A DNA stretch of 38,143 bases from an uncultured Clostridia bacterium (GTDB taxonomy: Bacteria; Bacillota; Clostridia; UBA1212; UBA1255). The stretch spans positions 1-38,143 of the forward strand of contig CANQOI010000019.1 of assembly GCA_947625435.1 (NCBI GenBank), in the 5' to 3' direction. Positions 22,588 through 32,627 of this stretch are shown here, in pieces. The notes beneath the pieces are model-generated. The model saw only the letters and a list, made by a program, of their open reading frames with translations. It was not told where the DNA came from and did not search any database. How positions within the stretch are numbered: position 1 is the first letter of the stretch; every line of letters starts with the position of its first letter. Both the position numbers and the translations under genes were made by a program.

Positions 22588-24906
22588 ATGTCAGGCAGGA
22601 TTTCAGAATATTTCAGTATAAGAAAACAGGAGAAGGAAGAGTTCGCGCGTTTTCTGGAGGAAACGAGCGGTAAAATATCGATCGCCGCACGGGAGTACAG
22701 GGATATTTTCCGCAACGGCTCCGAGTATATCGACATACACACCGTAAATTCGTGGAAGCAGCGCTTCAGCAGCGTTCACGACAGCGCGTCGTCTTACTTA
22801 AAGGACGGCATGATAGAGAAGAAAAAGCTTCCCCGTAAATATGCGGAAACATTTTCAAGCATAACGGCCATGTATGCCCATATAGACGAAATGCGTGCGG
22901 AGCACAACAGGAAGATAACCACAGGCGCAAAGAGCGCGGTCACGGAGGCATACGCCGCCTTTTCGAAGGTGCTCGCGGGTAAAACGCCTTCCGACGAACA
23001 GACGGACGCGATACTCGCCCGCGACAGCCGCGTCCTGATATCCGGCGCGCCGTCAACGGGCAAGAGCACGGCGCTGAAGGCCAAAATGGAATATTTAAAG
23101 GCCAAACAGGAAAAATACGGCGCCTCCGACGGCGGAAAAATGATATTTATCGACGCTTCCGATATTAAAAATGTGTCTGATCTCGCATATGAAATACTTT
23201 CTGATGCGGGGTGCGCTCCCGAACGCCTGCCGGACAGATCTGACACATCGGACATATCTGAGATACTGCTTTCCGAGGCGGAAAAATACATCGCGGAAGC
23301 GATCGCCCCGGCGGCGGCTTCCGCGCAGATTGACAATGCATACAGGAGTAGGCTCATAGATTACTATCTCAGGTTCCACATTGCCGGGCACACGGCTTTC
23401 GATTTCAAGAGCCGCGAGGAGTACGACAACTATCTGAGGATTTTTCCTCCCGTTTCACTCAAAGGGGAGCATATGAGATCGTATGAGGAGCTGGATATAG
23501 CGAACTTTCTGTATGCGCTCGGTGTAAAATACGAATACCGCGCGCCCTTCGGGAAGGCTGCAGACCTTCGGGGAGCGCGCACGAGGTACTCGCCGGATTT
23601 CACGCTTACCGATAACGGGGTATGCATAAATGTGTATGAGTTTGACGAGTCAGGCAGCGTCGCATACAGCGGCGAGTCGACGCTCACGGACGCCGAGACC
23701 GTGTCAAAGAAGTATGCGGAGAGAATAGACGAGATACGCGCCATACACGAGGAAGCCGAAGTGCCTCTGATAGAATGCTACTCACACGAGAAAATGTCCG
23801 GCAGCATGCTTTCAAAGCTTCAGGCGGGACTTACGGCCGCGGGCGTCTCATTTAATATCCTGAAGGATTCGGAGCTGTTAGAAGCCATAACGGAACGCGA
23901 CGGCGATTTCACGCATATACTTGCGGAGGGTCTCAGGGACGGCGCGGAGATAATGCTGGCCTCCGAGATGAGCGAGAATATCCTCCTCGATCTCAGCAGG
24001 ACCAAGAGCAAGACCGCCTCCGCCCTTTATAAAAGGCACGAGAGGATGATGTCTCTCATAATGCCGTTTTACGAGCATTACATCAAGAGCGTGCCGTGTG
24101 ACGATTACAGGCTCATTTCACGCGCGACGGATGTGCTCGAGGGGCGCAGGCTGCCCTGCCCTTACAGCCATATCTTCATAGACAACGCCGAAAATATGTG
24201 CGCCTGCACGATGAGGCTCGTGAGCGCCGTAACAGATGTGAGCGGCTGCGGCGTGACTGCGGCCGGCTGTCAGTGGACGTCATATACGGGTCACCGCGGC
24301 GCCGACTCGGTGTATCTCACCGAATTCGGAAGATTCATGCCCGGTTTCATAGAGGCGGAATGCGCACACGTTTTCGATATGCCCGGAAATATTTTCGGTA
24401 AAATGAAGGATTTTGCGGAAAACGGCGGCGGCTATATGGGATATAAGCCCTGCGCCGACGACAGCGACGGACATATTGAAGTGCTTGACGTGGATTACGG
24501 CATGAACGTGCGCGAGAAGCTGACCGAACTTACGGAAAGCATCGCCCGCGAAGGCGGCACGTCTTCGATCCTCGTGGTCTGCAGATACGAAAAAGAGCTT
24601 GAAATGTACAGAGACATGCTCTCCGGATGTAAGAATGTCACGTGCGCATCCGTTTTCGATGCCCGGGGAAAATACGATGCCGTCATATGGGTCAACATGA
24701 AATACTCGGATTTCGGCTTCCCGGACGAAAGAATGTGCTTAAATAACATATCCGCTCTTGCTCTCAGGCGGCCGCTCTCGGCCGTGTTCGATGCGGAGCG
24801 CGGCATGCTGTGCAAGGCCATGTCACTCACAAAGGGCAGGTTTATGATCTTACGCGATGAGAATGACCTCTCGCCCTACGCGCGGGAGCTGATACCGGCG
24901 GAATGA
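22588..24906 (+). CDS. Superfamily 1 helicase-like protein with eroded motifs and a nuclease-like insert
   Basis: 772 aa. The layout follows helicase IV/UvrD-like proteins: an N-terminal coiled region, a PSDEQTDAI Q-motif equivalent, Walker A GAPSTGKST (residues 153-161), an insert at about 310-400 with YEYRAPFG, SPDF and VYEFDE resembling a PD-(D/E)xK nuclease, then the second ATPase half. Yet the other motifs have changed: Walker B reads IFIDNAEN where DExQ is expected, motif IV reads TAAGCQWTSY in place of GDxxQxIY, motif V lacks the TxHxxKG pattern (ASVFDARGKYDAVI), and motif VI (ALRRPLSAVFDAERG) lacks the TRAK form. ATP may be bound without normal hydrolysis. The frame is intact for its whole length, so it is retained. 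It probably shares transcripts with the mutase. Confidence 0.7.
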   Translation: MSGRISEYFSIRKQEKEEFARFLEETSGKISIAAREYRDIFRNGSEYIDIHTVNSWKQRFSSVHDSASSYLKDGMIEKKKLPRKYAETFSSITAMYAHIDEMRAEHNRKITTGAKSAVTEAYAAFSKVLAGKTPSDEQTDAILARDSRVLISGAPSTGKSTALKAKMEYLKAKQEKYGASDGGKMIFIDASDIKNVSDLAYEILSDAGCAPERLPDRSDTSDISEILLSEAEKYIAEAIAPAAASAQIDNAYRSRLIDYYLRFHIAGHTAFDFKSREEYDNYLRIFPPVSLKGEHMRSYEELDIANFLYALGVKYEYRAPFGKAADLRGARTRYSPDFTLTDNGVCINVYEFDESGSVAYSGESTLTDAETVSKKYAERIDEIRAIHEEAEVPLIECYSHEKMSGSMLSKLQAGLTAAGVSFNILKDSELLEAITERDGDFTHILAEGLRDGAEIMLASEMSENILLDLSRTKSKTASALYKRHERMMSLIMPFYEHYIKSVPCDDYRLISRATDVLEGRRLPCPYSHIFIDNAENMCACTMRLVSAVTDVSGCGVTAAGCQWTSYTGHRGADSVYLTEFGRFMPGFIEAECAHVFDMPGNIFGKMKDFAENGGGYMGYKPCADDSDGHIEVLDVDYGMNVREKLTELTESIAREGGTSSILVVCRYEKELEMYRDMLSGCKNVTCASVFDARGKYDAVIWVNMKYSDFGFPDERMCLNNISALALRRPLSAVFDAERGMLCKAMSLTKGRFMILRDENDLSPYARELIPAE

Positions 24907-24936
24907 GCGGACGGGCATAACAGATACAAATAAGAA

Positions 24937-24984
24937 GCCGCCCTGCGATAAAGGCATTGTTCCGTGTCTTTGCTGCAGGGCGGC
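24937..24984. terminator. GC-rich stem between convergent genes
   Basis: GCCGCCCTGC (24937-24946) pairs with GCAGGGCGGC (24975-24984), loop 28 nt. The T run is poor on both strands; it may still end transcription of the helicase-like gene or of the DUF1540 gene. Confidence 0.45.
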
Positions 24985-25027
24985 GGTGTTGCGTTTTACT
25001 ATACGTTTTCTATACGTTCATCTATAT

Positions 25028-25225
25028 TCAGTCGCAATTTTTGCAACGGTAGCTTGAACACAGGCTCTCATCCTCGCTTTGAGTACAGCAGCCCTTTTTG
25101 GGTGCCACATGGATCTCTGAAAGCGAGCATGCACATTCCGTGTCCATATTATACTTGCAGCTCCTGACGTCACATGAGATAGACTGTCGTCCGGTTTTGC
25201 TGTTTTTCCAATCCTTGTTATCCAT
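25028..25225 (-). CDS. DUF1540 domain small Cys-rich protein
   Basis: 65 aa with nine Cys: ISCDVRSCKYNMDTECACSL matches the DUF1540 pattern (CxVxxCxYN-x-x-x-CxA), then a second cluster GCCTQSE and a terminal CSSYRCKNC. Proteins of this kind are common in spore-forming Clostridia and probably bind metal; function unknown. AGGAGG lies 8 nt before ATG 25225. No partner gene. Confidence 0.8.
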   Translation of the reverse strand: MDNKDWKNSKTGRQSISCDVRSCKYNMDTECACSLSEIHVAPKKGCCTQSEDESLCSSYRCKNCD

Positions 25226-25324
25226 TGAAAGCGCCTCCTGAAATTAATTAATAAGCGGATACGCTCATATTTTGTGCAGTCGGCGCATTTTTATACATAC
25301 AACCGCAAATGGATGTTACCGTTG

Positions 25325-27130
25325 TTATCCGTCCTGACTTCTTGCGGAACAGATTTTTTCCTTTCCTTCTCCGTAATACCATTCGCGCTGAGCAGTATAC
25401 ATTTTTTGATACAATCCGTCCGGAATACGCATAAGCTCATCATGTGAACCCGATTCACATATAGCGCCTTTATCAAACACAATGATCCTGTCCGCTTTTT
25501 TTGCAAAGCCCATACGGTGAGATATAAAAAAGACAAGCCTGTTTTCTGCCAGTGATAAAATATATTCGTACATATCAATCTCTGCCATCGGATCCAAAAA
25601 CGCTGTTGGTTCATCCAAAATCCATACATCGGCAGCGGTATCTGCAAGCATTCGCGCTATGCAAAGTCTCTGCATCTGCCCCTTTGACAACAGAACGCCG
25701 TCTTCCAATTGACCGATCTGCGTATTGATCCCCATGGGAAGATTCTTTACAAAATCATACAGATCGACCTTTTGCAATATAGCTTCGATTTCACCGTCAT
25801 CCATATGCGCGCCGCCTCTTCCGAGTTCAATATTTTCGCGTATTGTCATTTGATAATATTGAAAATCCTGTAATATCGCTGTGATGTGACGAACCGAGGA
25901 AGCAAAAGCTCCGTCCTTAACACGCAGAAGATTTAAGATTATGAGCATAAGTGTTGTTTTGCCGCTGCCGTTTGCACCTACAATAGCTATCTTCTCCCCC
26001 ATTTTAAAGCTTTGTGTTATGTTATTCAAAGCGTTGATCTGCGCCTGCCTGTAGCGGTAGGACAAATCTTTTAGTGAAATGGCGCTACTGTCCGATCGAT
26101 CAGCACGATCAGGTTCTATGTAACTGTTCATTATCATCATGTAAGTCTTTATCGTTCTCACATACTGTTTTTCTGTAAAAATGTATTGAATCAAACTGCG
26201 AAACAGATTAAAAAGCTGAAACATCACTGAAGTAATGAGCGTGAAACGACCTATCGTGTAGCGTCCGTTCACTATGCCGTTTGCTACAAATATCAATGTG
26301 CAGAATATTACCGCAAGAAACAGAAGCGATGCTGAAAATTCTGTTGCAAAGGATATCAGATTCATCTTTAATGTGTATTTTCGTTCATTATCGGCATGTT
26401 TTTCATATCTTTTTGTAAAAAACGGTAATAGTCTGCCGGTCTGTATCATTTGATGATTAATGCGGTTTGAGAGTATATTTTCAAAATAACTGCATTTACG
26501 CTGCTCCGGTACCACATTATTTTGATAATAGGCATCCCACTTCCTAAGACGTTTTCTGCCGGATAACAGATTAAGCAAAAAAGCGGCAATAATAAATAAA
26601 ACAAATATAACATTGATACGGGCCAGCATTACAGAGTACACTGCCAGAGCTGTGACCAGATTAATAACGGCACATATATGGGCGATCGATGTCGCATATG
26701 CGTTGGGCGCATCATTGGCGACCCATATACTTTTATAAAAATCACTGTCCTCAAAACATTCATATGAAATCGCACTAAGCCTGCACAGCAGCTCTTTCTG
26801 TTTAATTGTGCTCACCGTTTTTGAAAATCTGCTGCTTACCAGATCAAATATAAAGTTCAAAATGCGAAACATCAGAACTATTCCCAAAAAAACAGTTACT
26901 GTTATTAAAACGGTATGATACACACCGCGATCTCCGAAATCGGCATATGCAATGCTGTCGGTAAGATACTCAAAAAGCTTTAACTCCAAAATACCGGACA
27001 AAGGAATAATGACAGACAGTACGAAAATGAATACGGTTCTTACCTTGCTTACTGCAAATATTTCTTTAAGCACAGTCCTATGTATCGTGAAATATTCCGC
27101 AAGCTTTTCTTTAATATTTTTGCCGTTCAT
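25325..27130 (-). CDS. ABC exporter half-transporter F (last of six)
   Basis: 601 aa: an N-terminal membrane domain with about six helices (residues 20-320), then an ATPase domain with Walker A GANGSGKTT (about 390), a Q-loop ILQDFQYYQ, a signature reading LSKGQMQRL instead of LSGGQ, Walker B VWILDEPTAFLDP and H-loop FISHRMG. The Lys in the signature may make one of the two ATP sites of the dimer less active, as in many heterodimeric exporters. The start is ATG 27130, with GGGAGGG 6 nt upstream; it lies 14 nt after the stop of transporter E. The natural partner is E. Substrate unknown. Confidence 0.88.
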   Translation of the reverse strand: MNGKNIKEKLAEYFTIHRTVLKEIFAVSKVRTVFIFVLSVIIPLSGILELKLFEYLTDSIAYADFGDRGVYHTVLITVTVFLGIVLMFRILNFIFDLVSSRFSKTVSTIKQKELLCRLSAISYECFEDSDFYKSIWVANDAPNAYATSIAHICAVINLVTALAVYSVMLARINVIFVLFIIAAFLLNLLSGRKRLRKWDAYYQNNVVPEQRKCSYFENILSNRINHQMIQTGRLLPFFTKRYEKHADNERKYTLKMNLISFATEFSASLLFLAVIFCTLIFVANGIVNGRYTIGRFTLITSVMFQLFNLFRSLIQYIFTEKQYVRTIKTYMMIMNSYIEPDRADRSDSSAISLKDLSYRYRQAQINALNNITQSFKMGEKIAIVGANGSGKTTLMLIILNLLRVKDGAFASSVRHITAILQDFQYYQMTIRENIELGRGGAHMDDGEIEAILQKVDLYDFVKNLPMGINTQIGQLEDGVLLSKGQMQRLCIARMLADTAADVWILDEPTAFLDPMAEIDMYEYILSLAENRLVFFISHRMGFAKKADRIIVFDKGAICESGSHDELMRIPDGLYQKMYTAQREWYYGEGKEKICSARSQDG

Positions 27131-27144
27131 TTTACACCCTCCCA

Positions 27145-28938
27145 CTATTCATACAATTTCTTTTGCTTGTTGAACATTTCCGCATAGAAGCCGTTTTGAG
27201 CCAAAAGATCATCATGGGAGCCCTCTTCAACTATCCTGCCCTCTTTCATGATAACTATTCTGTCCGCAAGGCGCGCGAAACCTATACGGTGCGATATGAG
27301 CACAGCAGTTTTACCTGACAGTATTTCACGAAAATTCTTTAGTATTTCCACCTCATGTATCGGATCTATCGACGCTGTAGGCTCATCCAAGAGTAAAATT
27401 TCAGGAGACCCCATATATGCTGATGCCAAAATAATTCTTTGTGACTCGCCGCCGGACAATTCAACTCCGTCCGGTGAATATTCTTTTCCCAAAATAGTGG
27501 CGTCTCCTAACGGAAATTTACCTATGATATTCTGCATACCCGCTTTTTGACAGGCAATTTCAAGCTCGTCATCATCATTCATTTTCTCAATGCAGCCGAG
27601 ACTGACATTATCGCGTATAGACAGCGAGAATATGGTATATTCCTGCGGCGCTATGCCAAAGTACCTGTATATCGACGCCTTGGGCATGCCGGATATATCA
27701 TTTCCGTTAAGCTTAACATTGCCGCCGTATTCAGTAAACGCACCGCTAAGCACCTTAGACAGTGTAGTCTTTCCGCTCCCGTTATAGCCTAATATGCTGA
27801 CTATTTCACCTCTTTTTAAGTGAAGATCAACGCCCTTCAGTGCCTGACGATCGGCGTTCGGATATGTAAACGTGATGTTCTCAAGCTTCATATCTGTAAA
27901 ATATCTCTCTTCGTCCGGATCCTCATTTGTACTGTTGCGAAGTGCCTCGGCAATCTGCTTTTTATCGATCGGGGCTACTATTTCGTAGTAATCCTTAAAA
28001 TATTTTGCATCTCCGAATATACCGGAAAATACATTTCCGGTAAGTGAGCGGATACCGCTTACACAAACCTCCGCAAGGCCAAATAACATTACAAATGTTC
28101 CGGTGTCGTATTTATTACGCGTTACCCCGAACAAAAGAATGTATATGGAAATAAATCTCAGCAGCACATTTATGATCTCTACGGCATGATTGTATGCAAT
28201 CTGCTTGTTGTCGATCTTTATTCTTTCATGTATTAATCGCTCGTTATTATATTCCCATTTGCTCATGAAGAATTTAAAGCAATCGTATATCCGCATTTCC
28301 TTAGCAGTCCTTTTATCAACAAAAAGACCTGCCAGATATGCTCCTATACGCTCTGCCTTTATCTGTTTTTTGGATGCATTGTAGCTTATATTGGACGTGA
28401 TGATCGTATGCACTCCCTGGAAGATCATTACTGAAAATGCGTAGGCAATCAGCATAGGCTCATATTTGGCAAAAAGAAGCACCGAGCTGAATACAACGGC
28501 AATATTGCTGAATAAAATGGTAATCAGATTAAATATATACGCACTTGCTCTGTTTGTATTTCCGCATACGAAAGAATATTGATTTTGAAAGTCTGTTTCA
28601 AAAAAGCGCTCCTGCGTAATTTGAACACTTTTTTTCATGAATATTTTCTGCATAAATACGTCTACCTTCAGCCTGAACAGGTTGTTGGCAAACGCCTCCA
28701 GATATCCTTGAAAAATTGACAAAAGCCACACAACAAGATAACAAATAAGGCAGATAAAAAACAGAACACTTATCCTGCCTGCCGCCGCATTCTCTGTTAA
28801 TTCGTTTATAACATTGCGATTAAGAAAATTCACACCAACCCTTATCAAGCTGGAAAATGAAAATACCAAAACCAGCCCTAAAATATACTTAAAGCAATAC
28901 CTGAGTACTCTGGTCATGATCCATACAGTCTGTTTCAT
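27145..28938 (-). CDS. ABC exporter half-transporter E
   Basis: 597 aa with six membrane helices followed by an ATPase domain: Walker A GYNGSGKTTLSKVLSG, Q-loop IAPQEYTIF, signature LSGGESQRI, Walker B ILLLDEPTASIDP with the catalytic Glu, and H-loop LISHRIG. All residues needed for ATP hydrolysis are present. Its ATG overlaps the TGA of transporter D (ATGA at 28935-28938), so translation is coupled. Expected partner F (or D). No peptidase domain is fused, so it is not a PCAT-type processing exporter. Confidence 0.9.
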   Translation of the reverse strand: MKQTVWIMTRVLRYCFKYILGLVLVFSFSSLIRVGVNFLNRNVINELTENAAAGRISVLFFICLICYLVVWLLSIFQGYLEAFANNLFRLKVDVFMQKIFMKKSVQITQERFFETDFQNQYSFVCGNTNRASAYIFNLITILFSNIAVVFSSVLLFAKYEPMLIAYAFSVMIFQGVHTIITSNISYNASKKQIKAERIGAYLAGLFVDKRTAKEMRIYDCFKFFMSKWEYNNERLIHERIKIDNKQIAYNHAVEIINVLLRFISIYILLFGVTRNKYDTGTFVMLFGLAEVCVSGIRSLTGNVFSGIFGDAKYFKDYYEIVAPIDKKQIAEALRNSTNEDPDEERYFTDMKLENITFTYPNADRQALKGVDLHLKRGEIVSILGYNGSGKTTLSKVLSGAFTEYGGNVKLNGNDISGMPKASIYRYFGIAPQEYTIFSLSIRDNVSLGCIEKMNDDDELEIACQKAGMQNIIGKFPLGDATILGKEYSPDGVELSGGESQRIILASAYMGSPEILLLDEPTASIDPIHEVEILKNFREILSGKTAVLISHRIGFARLADRIVIMKEGRIVEEGSHDDLLAQNGFYAEMFNKQKKLYE

Positions 28939-30749
28939 TTGTTCTTCTCCGACATTCTCATCGTCTCATCAGTATAATACGAGCTTTGTATGCAGTACAT
29001 TGTTTTGTATATGCCATTATCAAGACCCATAAGATCAGCATGACTGCCTTCTTCTGCCGGCTCACCGTTTTGAAGCACGATTATCTTGTCGGCAAATTTC
29101 GTTGTGCTAAGCCTGTGAGATATGAATATCAGAAAATCATCTGCAGCCACGCTGTGTATGAGTTTATTTATTTCATATTCCGCCAGCGGATCAAGGGAAG
29201 CTGTCGGCTCGTCAAGTATCATGGAGCCTGCACCTGCTTTTGCAAATGCCCGCGCAATAACAAGACGCTGCTCCTCTCCGCCCGAAAACACAATCCCGTG
29301 CGGGTCGAAACGCTTTGTATACGGTGTATCAAGGCCCTCCGGCAGCGCCGATATTTTATCCTTTAATCCTACCTTGTCAAGTATCTTATACAGATCCGCA
29401 TTCGCACCCGCGCTTGCAGGCGTGTTTCCGAAATATATATTTTCTCCCACCGTAAATGAATATGTCATATAATCCTGAAACACGGGCGCGAAAAGCGCTG
29501 TATAATCATCATATCTGTAGTCATGTATGCTGACCCCGTCCAATAATATTTCACCCGATGAGGGTTTATAAAGGCGCAGCAATAATTTCACAAGCGTACT
29601 CTTACCGGCTCCGTTGTCGCCTACGATCGCCATTACTTCATTCGTATTTACCGTAAAGGACAAGTTCCTTAGCACATATTCGCTTCGACCCGGATATTTA
29701 AAGCTGACATTCCGGAATTCAAGCACATGGAAATGCTTGGGAACTTCCAAATTGCCTTCCGTTCTGTCCGTTTCCGGTATTTCCATATATTTAAGATAAT
29801 CATCGCAATAATTAACTGCTTTTCGTATATATTCCGCGGCATTGACCATTTGGAAGAAAGCGTCCGTCATCTGCTGAGCCGCGCTTATGAACAGTAAAAA
29901 ATCCGCGATATGAAGCTTGCCTGCAATATACTGCTTAAGAGCAATTAAATATGTAAACACTGTCCTGACAAGTGTGCACGCCGCGCCTATTGTATTGTCC
30001 GTAAAATCAAGCATCGTATTCTTCCTGACTACCTGTAAAATGCTCTTTGTCAGTTCCTTTCTCTTATGCAGGAGAAAGGCGTTTGCGGAATTAAAGGAGG
30101 CATCCTTTTGTACATTTTGATCGAACAATGTATCGTCCAGATATTTCTGCCTGTTGCGGTATACGGCATTTTCCGTGTCATTGGCATGCTGCTTCTTTAC
30201 AATATGCGCATTCATGGCATAATCGAATATGATCGTCGCAAATACAACGGCGGCCACGGCAAAGTGTACCCGTATAAATATAAACAGTGTCGCAGAGATC
30301 ATTACGACCCTGCTTAAAATTACCCTGAATAAATAATGAACCGTATCACTGCTTTTCCATATACCGTCTGAAGCCGTGTCATATTTATTAATATAGCTGC
30401 TTTCCTTGATATCGGCATAATTCATATGCATAGTCTTCCGATTCATATCGAGCTGCATAGTATTTACAAGTCTTATGCCGTGCAGGCACAGGGCCCTTGA
30501 AGCATATTCGACTAAAAACGAAAAAATCACTAACAGCAGATTAACCGATGTTACGATTATAAGCGCCTTCTGAGCTTTGCCGCCCCCTGATATTATGCTT
30601 AAGATCGCTGCGGGAAACAGCATGGACAGCATGTTCTGTGCCTCCTCCATAAGTCCGGCGGCTATCAGGTACGGTATCTCCGATTTGTTCGTTTTATATG
30701 ATTTTTTTATTTGAAACAATATACATTTCAATGTTTTATTTTTACGCAT
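28935..30749 (-). CDS. ABC exporter half-transporter D
   Basis: 604 aa. Membrane domain at about 30-330, ATPase domain after about 355: Walker A GDNGAGKSTLVKLLLR, Q-loop VFQDYMTYS, signature FSGGEEQRLVIARAF, Walker B SMILDEPTASLDP, H-loop FISHRLS. Hydrolytic residues are complete. I use ATG 30749 (MRKNKTLK), which overlaps the stop of transporter C by 8 nt and has AGGCGG upstream, rather than the longer in-frame start at 30791 that lies deep in gene C. Confidence 0.88.
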   Translation of the reverse strand: MRKNKTLKCILFQIKKSYKTNKSEIPYLIAAGLMEEAQNMLSMLFPAAILSIISGGGKAQKALIIVTSVNLLLVIFSFLVEYASRALCLHGIRLVNTMQLDMNRKTMHMNYADIKESSYINKYDTASDGIWKSSDTVHYLFRVILSRVVMISATLFIFIRVHFAVAAVVFATIIFDYAMNAHIVKKQHANDTENAVYRNRQKYLDDTLFDQNVQKDASFNSANAFLLHKRKELTKSILQVVRKNTMLDFTDNTIGAACTLVRTVFTYLIALKQYIAGKLHIADFLLFISAAQQMTDAFFQMVNAAEYIRKAVNYCDDYLKYMEIPETDRTEGNLEVPKHFHVLEFRNVSFKYPGRSEYVLRNLSFTVNTNEVMAIVGDNGAGKSTLVKLLLRLYKPSSGEILLDGVSIHDYRYDDYTALFAPVFQDYMTYSFTVGENIYFGNTPASAGANADLYKILDKVGLKDKISALPEGLDTPYTKRFDPHGIVFSGGEEQRLVIARAFAKAGAGSMILDEPTASLDPLAEYEINKLIHSVAADDFLIFISHRLSTTKFADKIIVLQNGEPAEEGSHADLMGLDNGIYKTMYCIQSSYYTDETMRMSEKNK

Positions 30750-32529
30750 ACAGCACCGCCTGTTTTGAGAACATTTCAGCATACAGAGCATTTTTCTTCA
30801 TGAGAGTATCATGGTTTCCGTCCTCTGCTATTTCACCGTTATCAAATACGAGTATCCTGTCGCACAGCCGGCAGCTTGACAGACGGTGTGAAATAAATAT
30901 TACGGTCTTACCGCTCACAAGCTCATCGAACCGGCGGTATATCTCATATTCATTTTGAGGCGAGAGGGAGGCCGTAGGCTCGTCAAGTATATAAATATCC
31001 GAATTGCGCTTAAGCATACGCGCGATCGCAAGCTTCTGTGACTCTCCGCCGGAAAGCTCCGTTCCGTCTTTGTTAAAGCGCTGCGTTATATATGTATCTG
31101 CTTTTTCCGGCAGCTTCTCCACCGTACCGCGCAGACCTATTCTGTCAATCCGGCGCTCTGCTTCGGAAATATCGTCATTCGACGGATTTTCCTTAAGTAA
31201 AATATTATCCAAAACGGTAAAACCGTATATCTGATAGTTCTGGAGCACAACGGAGAATAGGCGCGCGTATTCCTCGCTGTCCAATGTCTCAATATCAATT
31301 CCGTTATATAATATTTTACCCTGCGTAGGCTTATACAGACCCGTCATAAGTGAAATGAAAGTGGTCTTACCGGCGCCGTTCCTGCCGACTATAGACAGCT
31401 TCTCGCCTAAGTTTATGCGTACATTTATATTCTTAAGCACATATTCCTCTCTTCCCGGATAGCGGTATGATACATTTACAAATTCTATAATGCCGTTTTC
31501 TTTATACTCGGGAGGTTTGATGGTTCCCGTGTTAAGGCTCTTAGTTTCGAGAAAATCCTTTATCTTGGAAAGGCGCACTCCCGACGCAGAACAATTTATC
31601 ACTCTCGCTACAATGCCGTTCACTGTCTGTGAGAAACGGAATACCGCATTTACGCTCACAGAGAACATACCTACCGTGAGCTTTCCTGCGGCAAATCTGA
31701 ATATATAGAATGCATAGAAAAATATTGAGAGCAAGCAGTCCGTTATTCTCGCATATTGCTGTGCATTGCTTATGTGCTTAAGATATTTTCTCGTAACCGA
31801 TATGGACTGCTCAAGCGTTTCGGCATGTCTTTGTGATACGAAGGGCTGGAGATCGAAAATTCTTACCTCTTTTGCATACGGCGGCTTAGGTACTTCATAA
31901 CTGAAATACCGCATTATTCTGTTGGGCTTGTTTTCCTCCTCCTCGGCATTAATGCTGTTTACCGCGATAAAACGGTTTGCGGCCGCATATATTATTGTGC
32001 TTATCACAAAAATAATAATGCACCACCATGGCATGCTCTTTAGTATGTACAAAAGTCCCGCCAGCTCAACTGCCAGAAATACAAATGAAAATATGCTGCT
32101 TATAAAGCTTATTGTAAGACAATCGTTTGAGCACATGCGCGCTATCTCAAAGCGCTCAAAAATTTCGGGATTTTCCAGCTGCTCCTGCCTGAGTGATATT
32201 GCTTTTTCCACGAGCATTCTGTTAAGCTCTGTCTTAACCTGTTCATTTTGAATGTCGCTCGCTCTTTGAATGAGCGATTTCACAAGAGATAAAGCAAATT
32301 GCCATATGGAAAATGCCGCCACTGCGTATATTAAATTGCGGTACATGCGCTCTGCGAGACAGTCTAAAATAAATCCGGGGAAAATAACTATTACAAAGGT
32401 ATTGACCGTTTCTATTATATAACTGAGAAGCACAAGTAAAATGCTTACTTTACTTAATTTCCACTGCAGCTTTATAAAATATGCATATGACTTAAATACT
32501 TTTTTAAATGAGGATTTTTTAATTGACAT
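30742..32529 (-). CDS. ABC exporter half-transporter C (first of the four-gene block)
   Basis: 595 aa, starting MSIKKSSFKK; six membrane helices, then Walker A GRNGAGKTTFISLMTG, Q-loop VLQNYQIYG, signature LSGGESQKLAIARML, Walker B IYILDEPTASLSP, H-loop FISHRLS. Complete ATPase residues. A GGAAGTGA site stands before ATG 32529. The 96 bp in front of it contain the hairpin at 32548-32627 and a short Cys-rich frame. It overlaps D by 8 nt, so C and D are the likely heterodimer. Confidence 0.9.
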   Translation of the reverse strand: MSIKKSSFKKVFKSYAYFIKLQWKLSKVSILLVLLSYIIETVNTFVIVIFPGFILDCLAERMYRNLIYAVAAFSIWQFALSLVKSLIQRASDIQNEQVKTELNRMLVEKAISLRQEQLENPEIFERFEIARMCSNDCLTISFISSIFSFVFLAVELAGLLYILKSMPWWCIIIFVISTIIYAAANRFIAVNSINAEEEENKPNRIMRYFSYEVPKPPYAKEVRIFDLQPFVSQRHAETLEQSISVTRKYLKHISNAQQYARITDCLLSIFFYAFYIFRFAAGKLTVGMFSVSVNAVFRFSQTVNGIVARVINCSASGVRLSKIKDFLETKSLNTGTIKPPEYKENGIIEFVNVSYRYPGREEYVLKNINVRINLGEKLSIVGRNGAGKTTFISLMTGLYKPTQGKILYNGIDIETLDSEEYARLFSVVLQNYQIYGFTVLDNILLKENPSNDDISEAERRIDRIGLRGTVEKLPEKADTYITQRFNKDGTELSGGESQKLAIARMLKRNSDIYILDEPTASLSPQNEYEIYRRFDELVSGKTVIFISHRLSSCRLCDRILVFDNGEIAEDGNHDTLMKKNALYAEMFSKQAVLYA

Positions 32530-32547
32530 AAAATCACTTCCGATACT

Positions 32548-32627
32548 GAATGCTCAGGTCATATTGTGCCGCAGTCCGTTCCTATTCCGCAGGCAATACG
32601 ACCTGATCGGCAAATGTCTGTGCATTC
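32548..32627 (-). ncRNA. Long hairpin in the leader of the four-gene ABC block
   Basis: Left arm TCAGGTCATATTGTGCC (32554-32570) pairs with GGCAATACGACCTGA (32592-32606): 7 bp, one mismatch, 5 bp, a TG bulge, 2 bp. GAATGC and GCATTC close an outer stem. It sits between a small ORF and the start of transporter C and has no T run. It could be an attenuator or RNA-processing site; a DNA element is also possible. Confidence 0.4.

Noticed and set aside
25291-25647. 118-codon minus-strand frame overlapping the end of transporter F
   Set aside because: Alternate-frame shadow of a well-supported ABC gene.
32554-32625. 23-codon ORF (MHRHLPIRSY...) starting directly after the small ORF stop
   Set aside because: No ribosome binding site of its own and a composition imposed by the hairpin arms.
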